Origin: Micromonospora sp. NBC_01796
Lineage (GTDB): Bacteria > Actinomycetota > Actinomycetes > Mycobacteriales > Micromonosporaceae
Reading direction: 5' to 3'
Assembly: GCF_035917455.1 (NCBI RefSeq)
Contig: NZ_CP109078.1
Span: 7,052,001-7,116,000 of the forward strand
DNA: 64,000 nucleotides
The position numbers and the translations under genes were made by a program. Positions 32,609-41,245 of the stretch are shown here, in pieces; position 1 is the stretch's first letter; every line of letters starts with the position of its first letter. The notes beneath the pieces are model-generated. The model saw only the letters and a list, made by a program, of their open reading frames with translations. It searched no databases and was not told where the DNA came from.

Positions 32609-33286
32609 CTATACGACGTCCAGCGCCATCCGGAAGTTGTCGGGTCGTTCGACCACGAGTTCGGCGTCGGCGCCACCGAGCGCCTGTCCGGACTTGATCA
32701 CGCTCTTGGTGAGGGCGGCGCAGAACTCGGCGATCGCCAGACCCACCTCGACGCCGGGGGTGGCGACGAACGCGAACTCCGGTCGGGTGGCCACCCGGAG
32801 GATGGTCGCCGCCCGGGCGTCGCCGATGCCGCAGGCGATGATGTTCGGCGCCGTCGGCGTCCGTTCCCGGTCGACCAGCGTGCGGTACGGCTCCTCCCAC
32901 TGCCCGGGATCGGTGGGCTGCCCGTCGCTGAGGAAGAACACCGCGGGGCGGTGCACCGAGAACCCCTCCCGCTTGAGTGCCCGGACGTCGGCGGGGATCC
33001 GGTCCAGCAGGACCGAGAAGGCCGCGCCGTAGCTCGTACCGTCCCTCACGGAGAGTCGCGGCAGTGGACCCTCCGCGCGTAGGTCGGCGAGGGCGACGTG
33101 CACGATCACGTCGTTGGAGAAGCCCAGTACGGAAAAGCGCACCTTCGCCGCCGCCATCGGCTCGCGCAGCAGGGCGTCGTGCAGCGAGGTGAGCCCCGCG
33201 TTCAGCTCGTCCACCACCGGCGACATCGATCGCGACTCGTCGGCCACAAGGTAGACCGGCAGCACCCGCCCGGACGTCTCGGACAT
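32609..33286 (-). CDS. TerY-like von Willebrand factor A domain protein
   Basis: 225 residues, essentially one vWA domain. The MIDAS metal site is complete: LPVYLVADESRSM (Asp16, Ser18, Ser20), a threonine in RDGTSYG and VFFLSDGQPTD. TerY-family proteins have this size and pattern. First gene of a vWA-PP2C-kinase operon; that triad is known as the TerY-P system and is linked to stress or phage-related signalling in which the vWA protein bridges kinase and phosphatase to targets. No TerB/C/D genes are in this window. Confidence 0.88.
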   Translation of the reverse strand: MSETSGRVLPVYLVADESRSMSPVVDELNAGLTSLHDALLREPMAAAKVRFSVLGFSNDVIVHVALADLRAEGPLPRLSVRDGTSYGAAFSVLLDRIPADVRALKREGFSVHRPAVFFLSDGQPTDPGQWEEPYRTLVDRERTPTAPNIIACGIGDARAATILRVATRPEFAFVATPGVEVGLAIAEFCAALTKSVIKSGQALGGADAELVVERPDNFRMALDVV

Positions 33287-33390
33287 CAACCCTCACCGAT
33301 TGCTCGTAGGGAACCCGACGCACGTGGCGATCGTCCACCAACGGGGCCGGCCGGAGGAGTCACCGACTGTATCATGACGATCACAACGGT

Positions 33391-34398
33391 CTATGCTCCG
33401 CGCGCGGCGGCTGTCGGGACCCCGATCGACCCCCGTACCGCGTCGATCACCTCCTCCACCTCGCGGCGCGGAGTCGGCCAGCCGGGCTGGCCGTAACCGA
33501 TCCGCAGGACCATCTGCGCCACCCCCGCCCGGCCCAGCGCCAGCCGCAGTTGCTCCCGAGCGGCGGGCACCTCGATCGGTTGGGACAACATCGATACGGC
33601 CAGACCGTCGGCGGCGGCGGTGAGCAGCACCCGTTGCAGGGCCTGCCCGGCGGCCACCTGGTCACGGGGATGGTCACCGGCGCAGCCGAGCACCGCGACC
33701 AGTGGCTCGGGCTCGAAGTCCCGGCCGGGAGCCCGGGTCCGTACGCCGAACGCCCGTTGCGGCAGCAGGTCCTGAGGTTCACCGGCCGGCCCGCCCGCGG
33801 TCGCCGGCACGCCGTCCAACGCGGCGTCGAGGCGGATCCACCGCGCCAGTTCCGCCTGGTAGTCGCGGTCGCGTTCGAGCACCCGGTGCGCACCGCGGAC
33901 GACCTCGGCCAGCGCCTGCACGGGTGCCGAACCGATGACCAGGTCGAGCCAGCCGTCCTCCGCCCGCGCGGCCTCGACCAGCCGCCACCGCGCGTCCGGC
34001 GGCACCGGCGTCGGCCAGAACGGCATCCGGTTGCTGTGCCGTCGGGTGATGACGGCATGCAGTTCCCGCTCGCTCGGGGTCGCGGGCCGGGGGCGGTCGG
34101 GGACCAGCCGCGCCACCACGTCCGGATCCTCCGGGTACGGACGCAGCCGTACCCGCGCCGGGGTGCCGGCCGAGGCCAGGGCCAGGCGGAGGTTGAACAC
34201 GGCCGCCCCGCAGCCGATCCGGGCGGCCCAGCCGGAAGGGTCGCAGGCCGGAAGCAGCCGGTCCGGGTCGACCCGGACCTCGATGCCGCCGTGCCGTAGT
34301 TGGAAGCGCCACGGCTGGCTGTTGTGCAGGGACGGGGCCCGGATCGCCGCGGCCACCGCCGGGCGCAGGTCGCTGAGGGTGTACGGGGCGAGCGTCAT
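33391..34398 (-). CDS. Acg-family nitroreductase-like protein
   Basis: 335 residues starting at ATG 34398 with AGGA upstream. Motifs of the Acg/Rv2032 group are AAIRAPSLHNSQPWRF, GCGAAVFNLRLAL, RRHSNRMPFWPTPV and VLRIGYGQPGWPTPRR at the C-terminus. Acg proteins bind FMN in a two-domain nitroreductase fold but several lack enzymatic activity, and in mycobacteria they belong to the DosR dormancy regulon. It is divergent from the DevR homolog here, with DosR-like boxes between them, so hypoxia or NO control is likely. Confidence 0.88.
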   Translation of the reverse strand: MTLAPYTLSDLRPAVAAAIRAPSLHNSQPWRFQLRHGGIEVRVDPDRLLPACDPSGWAARIGCGAAVFNLRLALASAGTPARVRLRPYPEDPDVVARLVPDRPRPATPSERELHAVITRRHSNRMPFWPTPVPPDARWRLVEAARAEDGWLDLVIGSAPVQALAEVVRGAHRVLERDRDYQAELARWIRLDAALDGVPATAGGPAGEPQDLLPQRAFGVRTRAPGRDFEPEPLVAVLGCAGDHPRDQVAAGQALQRVLLTAAADGLAVSMLSQPIEVPAAREQLRLALGRAGVAQMVLRIGYGQPGWPTPRREVEEVIDAVRGSIGVPTAAARGA

Positions 34399-34510
34399 CG
34401 CATCCTCCCGGTGGTGGGTCCCGGTGTGCCGACCGGTGTGTCGGGTGTCCGTGCCCCCACCCTCCGTCCGGGGACCCGGTCGCGGGCAGGGGCGTCGGTC
34501 CCGACCCACC

Positions 34511-34524
34511 GGGCCGAGTGGCCC
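34511..34524. promoter_or_regulatory. DosR-like box (GGGCC-N4-GGCCC)
   Basis: GGGCCGAGTGGCCC fits the DosR core GGGNC-N4-GNCCC. It lies between the divergent Acg-type gene and devR. In GC-rich DNA such a match can arise by chance. Confidence 0.4.
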
Positions 34525-34603
34525 GACCCGTACCGGCCGCACTCTCCCCCCGCCGACCTGCACCGTCTGCCCGCCCGCCCCGGCGACCCCCGTGACCGAT
34601 GGC

Positions 34604-34617
34604 GGGACCTTCGGCCC
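34604..34617. promoter_or_regulatory. DosR-like box (GGGACCTTCGGCCC)
   Basis: A close match to mycobacterial DosR sites of the form GGGACTTTNGGCCC. It lies 37 bases before the devR start, suitable for autoregulation and for the divergent nitroreductase. Confidence 0.62.
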
Positions 34618-34653
34618 TGTGCACGAGCCGTCCGGGGCGGGTAGAAACGAGGG

Positions 34654-35292
34654 ATGATCCGAGTTTTCCTGCTCGACGACCACGAGGTCGTCCGCCGTGG
34701 CCTGGCCGACCTGTTGCAGACCGCCGGTGACATCGAGGTGGTCGGCGAGTCCGGGTCGGCGCGGGAGGCGACGGTGCGGATCCCCGCGCTCCGGCCGGAC
34801 GTGGCGATCCTCGACGCCCGGCTGCCGGACGGCAACGGTATCGACGTGTGTCGGGACGTGCGCTCGGTCGACTCGTCGATCCGGGGCCTGATCCTCACCT
34901 CGTACGAGGACGACGAGGCGCTCTTCGCCGCGATCATGGCCGGCGCCGCCGGTTACGTGCTGAAGCAGATCCGCGGGACCGACCTGGTCGACGGGGTGCG
35001 CCGGGTGGCGGCGGGGCAGTCGCTGCTCGATCCGGCGGTGACCCAGCGGGTGCTGGAACGGGTCCGCAACGGGGTCGAGGCACCGCGCGAGCTGAAGGCC
35101 CTCACCGAGCAGGAGCGTCGGATCCTGGAGTACGTCGCCGAGGGGATGACCAACCGGGAGATCGCGGCGAAGATGTTCCTCGCCGAGAAGACGATCAAGA
35201 ATTACGTGTCGAGCCTGCTGGCCAAGCTCGGACTGGAGCGCCGTACGCAGGCGGCGGTGCTCGCCACCCGGCTACTGGGCCAGCGCCCCTGA
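34654..35292 (+). CDS. devR: DevR/DosR-like response regulator (NarL/LuxR family)
   Basis: 212 residues, close to the 217 of Mycobacterium tuberculosis DosR. Receiver domain: FLLDDHEVVRRGLADLL with the phospho-acceptor Asp54 in AILDARLPDGNG, Thr in LILTSYEDDEA and Lys in YVLKQIRG. LuxR-type DNA-binding helices: LTEQERRILEYVAEGMTNRE, then MFLAEKTIKNYVSSLLAKLG and ERRTQAAV, almost identical to DosR. Convergent with the sensor kinase gene at 35315. It should bind the GGGAC-N4-GGCCC boxes found here and activate the nitroreductase and doxX genes under low oxygen or NO. Confidence 0.92.
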   Translation: MIRVFLLDDHEVVRRGLADLLQTAGDIEVVGESGSAREATVRIPALRPDVAILDARLPDGNGIDVCRDVRSVDSSIRGLILTSYEDDEALFAAIMAGAAGYVLKQIRGTDLVDGVRRVAAGQSLLDPAVTQRVLERVRNGVEAPRELKALTEQERRILEYVAEGMTNREIAAKMFLAEKTIKNYVSSLLAKLGLERRTQAAVLATRLLGQRP

Positions 35293-35314
35293 CCGGTCCA
35301 TCGGACCAGGGCGG

Positions 35315-37045
35315 TCAGTCCAGCGGGACCCGCCAGCGCACGCTCGTGCCGTACGGCTCCGCCGGTCCGATGGTGAACTCGCCGCCCAGCCGCTCCGCCC
35401 GCTCCCGCATGTTGACCAGGCCGCCCCGCGCCCGGTTCGGGTCCGGGGGGCCGCCGCCGCCGTTGTCGTCGACGGTCAGCGTCAGCCACCCCGCGTCGAC
35501 CTTCACCCGCACCGTGAGTCGGGACGCGGCGGCGTGCCGTACCGCGTTCGACAGCGCCTCGCGCAGGACCGCGAGCAACTCGGGACGGGTCGCGTCGGGT
35601 ACCGCGCTGTCGACCGGCCCGACGATCTCCAGGGCCGGCCGGAATCCGATCGCCCCGGCCGCGGAGTCGACCTCGGCCCGGATGTCCGTACGCAGCGTCG
35701 CGCTCATCGGCGTACGCAGCTCGAAGATCGCCCGACGGATGTCCCGGATGGTGGAGTCGAGTTCGTCGACCGCCGCGTTGATCCGCTGCCCGATCTCCGG
35801 CCGGGCGGCCAGCGGCACGGTGCTCTGCAACTGCAGCCCGGTGGCGAACAGTCGCTGGATCACCACGTCGTGCAGGTCGCGGGCGATCCGTTCCCGGTCC
35901 TCCAGCACCACGAGCAGTTCGCGCTCCTCCTGCGCCCTGGCCCGTTCCATCGCCAGGGCCGCCTGGGCGGCGAAACTGGCCAGCAGCGGCACCTCGTCGT
36001 CGCCGCGCTGTGCCGAACCCACCGGATACGCCACCACCAGTACGCCGTGCAGCGTGCCGGCCGCGGAGAGCGGGGAGACCATGGCGGGGCCGTCGGTGAC
36101 GCGTACCGGCCAGGTCGCGGCCTTGGCCAGGCTCTCGACCACGGTGTGCCGGTGGTCGGTGACCGAGGTGGCGAACGTCGCGTCGGCGGCCGGCAGGATC
36201 ATGCCGACCGGTGGCGCCTCGTCGGCCTCGGCCGCGTCGACCACCTCGACCACGAACTGTTCCGCCTCCTCGTCGTAGAGCAGCACGAGGACCAGTTCGG
36301 CCTCGGCGAGTTCCCGGGCCCGGCGGGCGACCAGGGCCAGCGCGTCGGTCCGCCGCACCTCGCCCAGGAGCACCGAGGTGATTTCGGCGGTGGCGGCCAG
36401 CCACCGTTCCCGGCGGTGGGCAACCGCGTAGAGGCGCGCGTTCTCGATCGCCACACCCGCGGCGGCCGCCAGCGCGACCGCGATCTCCTCGTCGTCCTGC
36501 GTGAACTCGCGCGCGGACCGCTTCTCCGCCAGGTAGAGGTTGCCGTAGACCTGGTCCCGGATCCGCACCGGTACGCCGAGGAAACTGTGCATCGGCGGGT
36601 GGTTCGGCGGGAAGCCGTACGACTGGGCGTGCTCGGTGATGTCCGGCATCCGTACCGAGCGGGGGTCGGCGATCAGCAGCCCGAGCACACCCCGACCGCT
36701 CGGCAGGTCGCCGATGCGCGCGTGCAGCTCGGGGTCGATGCCGTGGGTGATGAACTCGGTCAGCAACCGGTCGGGGCCGATCACACCCAGTGCGCCGTAC
36801 CGGGCGCCGAGCAGTTCGCACGCCGCCTCGACGATCCGTCGCAGGGTGCTGCGCAGGTCGAGGTCCGACCCGATCGCCACCACCGCGTCCAGCAGCGCCC
36901 GCAACCGTTCCCGGCTGGTGACGACCTCACCGACCCGGTCGAGCATCTCCTGGAGCAACTCGTCCAGCCGGACCCGGGACAGCGGACTCAGCCCGAGCGA
37001 GGGAGTGTCGCGCCGGTCAGCGTCCGGAGGTTCTGACGGGTGCAT
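35315..37045 (-). CDS. devS: DevS/DosT-like GAF-GAF histidine kinase
   Basis: 576 residues. GAF-A about 60-205, GAF-B about 225-370, then HisKA_3 dimerisation helix with ERIARDLHDVVIQRLFATG (His392) and a HATPase domain (LREALSNAVRHA, DDNGGGG, GGLVNMRERAERLGG). In GAF-A the segment YGFPPNHPPMHSFLGVPV has His149, the same residue number and context as the heme-ligating His149 of M. tuberculosis DosS, so a heme gas or redox sensor is likely. It presumably phosphorylates the DevR homolog encoded convergently 22 bases away. Confidence 0.9.
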   Translation of the reverse strand: MHPSEPPDADRRDTPSLGLSPLSRVRLDELLQEMLDRVGEVVTSRERLRALLDAVVAIGSDLDLRSTLRRIVEAACELLGARYGALGVIGPDRLLTEFITHGIDPELHARIGDLPSGRGVLGLLIADPRSVRMPDITEHAQSYGFPPNHPPMHSFLGVPVRIRDQVYGNLYLAEKRSAREFTQDDEEIAVALAAAAGVAIENARLYAVAHRRERWLAATAEITSVLLGEVRRTDALALVARRARELAEAELVLVLLYDEEAEQFVVEVVDAAEADEAPPVGMILPAADATFATSVTDHRHTVVESLAKAATWPVRVTDGPAMVSPLSAAGTLHGVLVVAYPVGSAQRGDDEVPLLASFAAQAALAMERARAQEERELLVVLEDRERIARDLHDVVIQRLFATGLQLQSTVPLAARPEIGQRINAAVDELDSTIRDIRRAIFELRTPMSATLRTDIRAEVDSAAGAIGFRPALEIVGPVDSAVPDATRPELLAVLREALSNAVRHAAASRLTVRVKVDAGWLTLTVDDNGGGGPPDPNRARGGLVNMRERAERLGGEFTIGPAEPYGTSVRWRVPLD

Positions 37046-37112
37046 CCGCCGATGCTATCGGTGCGGCCGACGATCTTACGATTCTCCGACGTACAGGTTC
37101 GGTCGGTGGTGG

Positions 37113-38108
37113 TCACAGCGTCGCGATCTCGACCAGGCCGGCCGGGGAGATCCGTGGCGTCTGCGGCGGTCCGGGCTGGTCCGGGTCGGCGATGCCCAGG
37201 CGGAGGACCAGGTAGGGGTGGCCGAGGCCGGACAGCAACCGGCGCAGGATCTGTCGGGTGCCGGCCACCTCGATCGCCGCGCTCAGCGGCAGCACCGACA
37301 CCCCGAGCGCCTCCGCGGTCAGCCAGGCAGAGGAGAGGGCCTCGCCGGCCCGCAACCAGCCGGCAGGCTCGTCGTCGTCGCCGTACAGCAGCAGGTAGGT
37401 CGCCGCCCGGTCGTGGCCGGGGCCGACCAGGAGCGTCCCGGCCCGGCCGAAGTCGCGGTCCGGCACCGTCGTCTGCGGCGCCCGTGCCGGCAGTACGCCG
37501 ACCGGCAGGCCGACGCCGGCCCGTTCCGAACGGCCGGTCCAGTACGCCATCTCGGCGCGGATGGCGGGATCGGTCGACTCGACGGTGGCCGCGGCATCCG
37601 CCGCCGCGGCCAGGTCGAGGACCTGCTCGCGGGTGAGCACCTGAAGGCGGGCCCGGCCGGTGACCGCCTCCTGGATGGCGGCCAGGGCCGGGGCGGGCAC
37701 CGGCTGGTCGCTGACCGGCCGGCGGTCGGTACGCCGGGTGGACGAGGCGTCGAAGAGTTGCTTCGCGCGGGGCGTCACCGGAGTCCGGGTCTCCGCCGTC
37801 AGCGTGGCGAGCAGGTCCGGTCGGGCCGGGTCGGCGGTCCGGTCCACCTCGGCGGCCCAGCCCTGGGCCCGCAGCGCCACCAGCGCGTGGTGCAGCGCCG
37901 CACCGCAGCTGATCGCCAGCAGCCGCCCCTGCGGGTCGGTGGCGAACAGTTGCCGGTCGCGTTCGGCGAACAGTTCCAGCCGGTCGGGGTGGGCCGACCA
38001 CCGCCACGGCTGGGTGTTGTGGATCGAGGGCGCGTATCCCGCAGCCACCGCCGCCCGGGCGAGCACTGCCGCGGGTGCACGGTCCGGTACCGAAGCCGGG
38101 TCGACCAT
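37113..38108 (-). CDS. Second Acg-type nitroreductase-like protein
   Basis: 331 residues from ATG 38108, which has AGGAGA seven bases upstream; an in-frame GTG at 38129 lacks a good site. Motifs: AAVAAGYAPSIHNTQPWRW, ISCGAALHHALVAL, SSTRRTDRRPVSDQPVPA, DDEPAGWLRAGEALSSAWL and HPYLVLRLGIADP. It is a distant paralog of the protein at 33391. It follows doxX by 90 bases on the same strand and may be cotranscribed from the DosR-like boxes upstream of doxX. FMN binding is expected; the reaction is unknown. Confidence 0.87.
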   Translation of the reverse strand: MVDPASVPDRAPAAVLARAAVAAGYAPSIHNTQPWRWSAHPDRLELFAERDRQLFATDPQGRLLAISCGAALHHALVALRAQGWAAEVDRTADPARPDLLATLTAETRTPVTPRAKQLFDASSTRRTDRRPVSDQPVPAPALAAIQEAVTGRARLQVLTREQVLDLAAAADAAATVESTDPAIRAEMAYWTGRSERAGVGLPVGVLPARAPQTTVPDRDFGRAGTLLVGPGHDRAATYLLLYGDDDEPAGWLRAGEALSSAWLTAEALGVSVLPLSAAIEVAGTRQILRRLLSGLGHPYLVLRLGIADPDQPGPPQTPRISPAGLVEIATL

Positions 38109-38198
38109 AGCGATTTCTCCTGTCGTCACATGTACGTGTCGGGTGTCCGGTGGTGGCCCGGCCCCGCCAGGTCGGCGGGGCGGGCCGGGCGTGCGTGG

Positions 38199-38762
38199 CT
38201 ACCTGAGCCAGGGCAGCCGTTGCACGATCGGTAGCCGGGCCCAGGGCCGGCCGAGTCCGGCGGTGTCGCCGGCGGCGGTCAGCGCGAGTCCGGCCAGGAC
38301 GGCGGCGTTGATGAGGTGGTCGTCCATGAAGACGTTGCTCTCCGGTGGCAGGACAACGGTCCACATCATCACGAGGAGCAGGCCACCGGCGACCGCGGCG
38401 ACCCGCAGGCCGATGCCGAGCAGGAGCGCCACCGCGAGACCGGCGAGACCGATCATGAACAGCCAGTCGGCCCATTCGCTGCCGGCGATCGAGTTGTAGA
38501 AGCCCTTGAACGGTCCGGCGGCGCCGAAGTTCAGGAAGCCCTCGGTCGGGCTGCCGCCGTTGATCCAGGCCGACTTCGACTCGGTCTCGTGGCCGAGCCC
38601 GAAGGTCTTGTCGAGGAAGGCCCACAGGAAGGTCCAGCCCAGGGCGATCCGGACGCCGGCCCAGACGTAGCGGGCCGCCCGCTGCCGGCCGCTCTCCGCG
38701 CGCTGCTGGGTCGGGATCGCAGTGGTTCCGGGCCCCGTGTGCCGCTCGGCCATCGCGGTCAT
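38199..38762 (-). CDS. DoxX-family membrane protein
   Basis: 187 residues from ATG 38762 (AGAAGGGA upstream; longer in-frame versions lack a ribosome binding site). Four hydrophobic segments with GVRIALGWTFLWAFLDKTFGLG, FKGFYNSIAGSEWADWLFMIG, LLLGIGLRVAAVAGGLLLV and DDHLINAAVLAGLAL match DoxX/DoxD proteins. Family members take part in thiosulfate or thiol redox chemistry at the membrane. The promoter region holds a DosR-like box and an adjacent palindrome, placing it in the DosR-like regulon. Confidence 0.84.
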   Translation of the reverse strand: MTAMAERHTGPGTTAIPTQQRAESGRQRAARYVWAGVRIALGWTFLWAFLDKTFGLGHETESKSAWINGGSPTEGFLNFGAAGPFKGFYNSIAGSEWADWLFMIGLAGLAVALLLGIGLRVAAVAGGLLLVMMWTVVLPPESNVFMDDHLINAAVLAGLALTAAGDTAGLGRPWARLPIVQRLPWLR

Positions 38763-38849
38763 CGTCGCCACGTCCCTTCTCCGTATCCGGCCAGGCGCTC
38801 TGGCTACCTCCATTCGACGCCGGCGCGGGGTTGAAGATCAGAGGCCGTG

Positions 38850-38878
38850 GTCCCGTTCCGGGACGGGACTTTCGGCCC
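38850..38878. promoter_or_regulatory. Tandem DosR-like boxes upstream of doxX
   Basis: GTCCCGTTCCGGGAC (38850-38864, palindrome) is followed directly by GGGACTTTCGGCCC (38865-38878), an excellent match to the mycobacterial DosR core. They lie about 90-115 bases before doxX and about 60 bases before the divergent MmpS-like gene. Confidence 0.68.
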
Positions 38879-38938
38879 CTCCTGACGGGACTCCGGCGGG
38901 CCGTCAGGCCGTCATCTCGATCCGTTAACCTGCGCCCC

Positions 38939-39373
38939 GTGACCGATCATGTCGACATCACCGGTGTCCGCCGTCCCTGGTTCCGCAGTCCGAAGGTGAT
39001 CGGGGCGGTGGCGGCCGTCGTCGTCATCGGAGTCAGTGCCTGGGTGGGCATCGCGGTGTTCGGCGGGGATCGTGAGATCCGGATGGAGGTCACGTCCAAC
39101 TCGGGCGAGGTGGCCGGCATCAACTGGCGCGGCCCGGACGACGGCAACAAGATCCACCAGGTGGGCGGGCCGTTGGACACGGTCGAAACACCGTGGAACG
39201 AGAGCATCGAGGTGAACTCGGCGACGGGCGTGGTCGTGCTCAACGGGCTGGCGGAGCCGGGCAGTACGGCGACCTGTCGGCTGCTCGTCGGTGACAAGGT
39301 CGTTCACGAGAAGACCGGTACTCCGTTCGCCAACTGCATGGTCACCGCGCAGCGGGCCTTCCCCGCCTCCTGA
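38939..39373 (+). CDS. MmpS-like membrane-anchored accessory protein
   Basis: 144 residues from GTG 38939: a short cytoplasmic N-terminus, one membrane anchor (VIGAVAAVVVIGVSAWVGIAV, about 18-38) and an extracytoplasmic beta-rich domain (REIRMEVTSNSGEVAGINW, TATCRLLVGDKVV). This size and layout fits the MmpS family (PF05423), whose mycobacterial members assist MmpL transporters in lipid or siderophore export. No MmpL gene is adjacent. It is convergent with the ABC exporter gene and divergent from doxX. Confidence 0.75.
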   Translation: MTDHVDITGVRRPWFRSPKVIGAVAAVVVIGVSAWVGIAVFGGDREIRMEVTSNSGEVAGINWRGPDDGNKIHQVGGPLDTVETPWNESIEVNSATGVVVLNGLAEPGSTATCRLLVGDKVVHEKTGTPFANCMVTAQRAFPAS

Positions 39374-39408
39374 AACGGGTTCTGCCGCCGGAGGACCGGC
39401 GCGGCGGG

Positions 39409-41160
39409 TCAGCGCTGTTGTGACCAGGCCTGCCAGAGCGTGGCGTAGTGGCCGGACTCCCGAGCGACCAGTTCCTCGTGCGTGCCGGAGTCGAGCACCC
39501 GACCGGCCTCCAGCACCACGATCCGGTCCGCGGTGACCGCCTGGGTCAGGCGGTGGGCGACCACCAGCGCCGTACGCCCGTGCAGCGCGCGTTCGGCCGC
39601 CCGTTCCAGCACCCGTGCCCCGGCGCTGCCGGCGTCGGCGGTGGCCTCGTCGAGGATCACCACCCGAGGGTCGGCCAGGATCACCCGGGCCAGCGCCAAC
39701 TGCTGCGCCTGCGTCACGGAGAGCTGGTGCCCGCCGTCGCCGACCACCGTGTCCAGGCCCTCGGGCAGCGCCAGCGCCCAGTCCAGCGCCTCGACCTCGG
39801 CCAGGGCGGTGCGCAGCTGCTCGTCGGTCGCGTCCGGCCGGGCCAGCCGCAGGTCGTCGGCGAGGGGCCCGGCGAACACGTGCACCTCCTGGGTGACCAC
39901 CGCGACCATCCGGCGTCGCTGCTCCGGCGGCAACTCGCCGAGCTCCACCCCGCCGAGCATGATCGTGCCCGCCGTCGGCCGGTGTACGCCCGCGACGAGC
40001 TGGGCCAGCGTGGTCTTGCCCGCGCCACTCGCACCGACCAGCGCCACCCGCTGACCCGGTGCGATGTCGAGGCTCACCCCCGACAGCACCCGTTGGCCGG
40101 GCAGGTAGGCGTACTCGACGTCGACCGCCTTCACCGAGGTGTCCACCGCGGTGGGGTGGTCCGGTGGGGTGGCCGGGGTGTCGAGTTGGGTCACCCCGAC
40201 CAGCCGGGCCAGGCTCGCCGTCGCCACCTGGGCGTCGTCCACCAGCCGCAGCGCCGAGTTGATCGGGCCGAAGAGGTTGTGGAAGTAGAGCGTGGCGGCG
40301 GCGGTCGTACCGATGGTGACCACACCTGCGTCGGTGAGCAGGAAACCGACCACGAGTACGGCGGAGAGCCCCACGAACTCGGCCAGGTTGAGCCGGCCGT
40401 AGAACCGCGTGATCAGGCGTACGGCGCGCAGGGCGAGGTCGACCGCACCCCGGGACCGGTCGGTCACCTGCGCCAGGTGGCGTTCGTCGAGCCGCAGTGC
40501 CCGTACGGTCGGGGCGCCGCCGATGCTCTCCAGCAACTGCTGCTGCTGGGCGCCGACGGCCACCCGGTGCGCGGCGTACAGGGCGGGGCTGCGGCGCAGG
40601 TACCAGCGGACGGTGTGCCACTGGATCGGGACGGCGAGCAGGGCGGCCAGGAGGAAGCGGTAGTCGAGCACGGCGAGGCCGACCAGGGTCAACCCGATGA
40701 CCAGCACCGAGCGGGCCAGTTCGGGCAGCGCACCGCGTACCGCCTCGGCGATGGCGGTGACGTCGTTGGTGACCCGCGAGGTGAGGTCGCCGGAGCCGGC
40801 CTGTTCCAGCCGCCCCAGCGGCAGGTGCAGTGCCCGGTCGACGAACTGTTCCCGCAGGTCGGCGAGCATTCCCTCGCCCAGCCGGGCGATCATGCCGATG
40901 CCGATCGCGGTGGCCACCGCCTGGGTGAGCGCGATGGCGATCAGCAGCACCGCCGGTACGGTGAGCGCGCCGACCGTGCCGCCGTCGGTGACCAGGTCGA
41001 CGATGTGTCCCAGCAGCGGCGGGGTGAGCAGCCCGATCGCGGTGGCGGCGGCGAGTACGCCGAGCGACCCCACGGCCAGCGCCCGGCGGCCACGCAGCAG
41101 GTGCCGTACCGCCGCGGTGGTCTGGGCCGGGCTGGCGATCGGTAGCACGTGCGGGGTCAC
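39409..41160 (-). CDS. ABC exporter half-transporter, canonical Walker A but degenerate signature
   Basis: 583 residues: six-helix exporter membrane domain (about 1-330) and nucleotide-binding domain (about 345-583). Walker A GASGAGKTT and Walker B VVILDEATAD are intact, but the signature is LSVTQAQQLALAR instead of LSGGQ. The neighbouring half-transporter at 41246 has the opposite defect, so the two should form a heterodimer with one working ATP site. Placed at the edge of the siderophore locus and on the same strand as the importer genes, it probably exports the siderophore or returns it after iron release; this is inference. Confidence 0.88.
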   Translation of the reverse strand: MTPHVLPIASPAQTTAAVRHLLRGRRALAVGSLGVLAAATAIGLLTPPLLGHIVDLVTDGGTVGALTVPAVLLIAIALTQAVATAIGIGMIARLGEGMLADLREQFVDRALHLPLGRLEQAGSGDLTSRVTNDVTAIAEAVRGALPELARSVLVIGLTLVGLAVLDYRFLLAALLAVPIQWHTVRWYLRRSPALYAAHRVAVGAQQQQLLESIGGAPTVRALRLDERHLAQVTDRSRGAVDLALRAVRLITRFYGRLNLAEFVGLSAVLVVGFLLTDAGVVTIGTTAAATLYFHNLFGPINSALRLVDDAQVATASLARLVGVTQLDTPATPPDHPTAVDTSVKAVDVEYAYLPGQRVLSGVSLDIAPGQRVALVGASGAGKTTLAQLVAGVHRPTAGTIMLGGVELGELPPEQRRRMVAVVTQEVHVFAGPLADDLRLARPDATDEQLRTALAEVEALDWALALPEGLDTVVGDGGHQLSVTQAQQLALARVILADPRVVILDEATADAGSAGARVLERAAERALHGRTALVVAHRLTQAVTADRIVVLEAGRVLDSGTHEELVARESGHYATLWQAWSQQR

Positions 41161-41245
41161 TGGTCTCCCTTGTCAGGCGTTCGACATCGATCGGGTGCTG
41201 GCGCCGGCCGGGGGCGGTGGACATCGGACGGCGGCGGCCGGCGGG

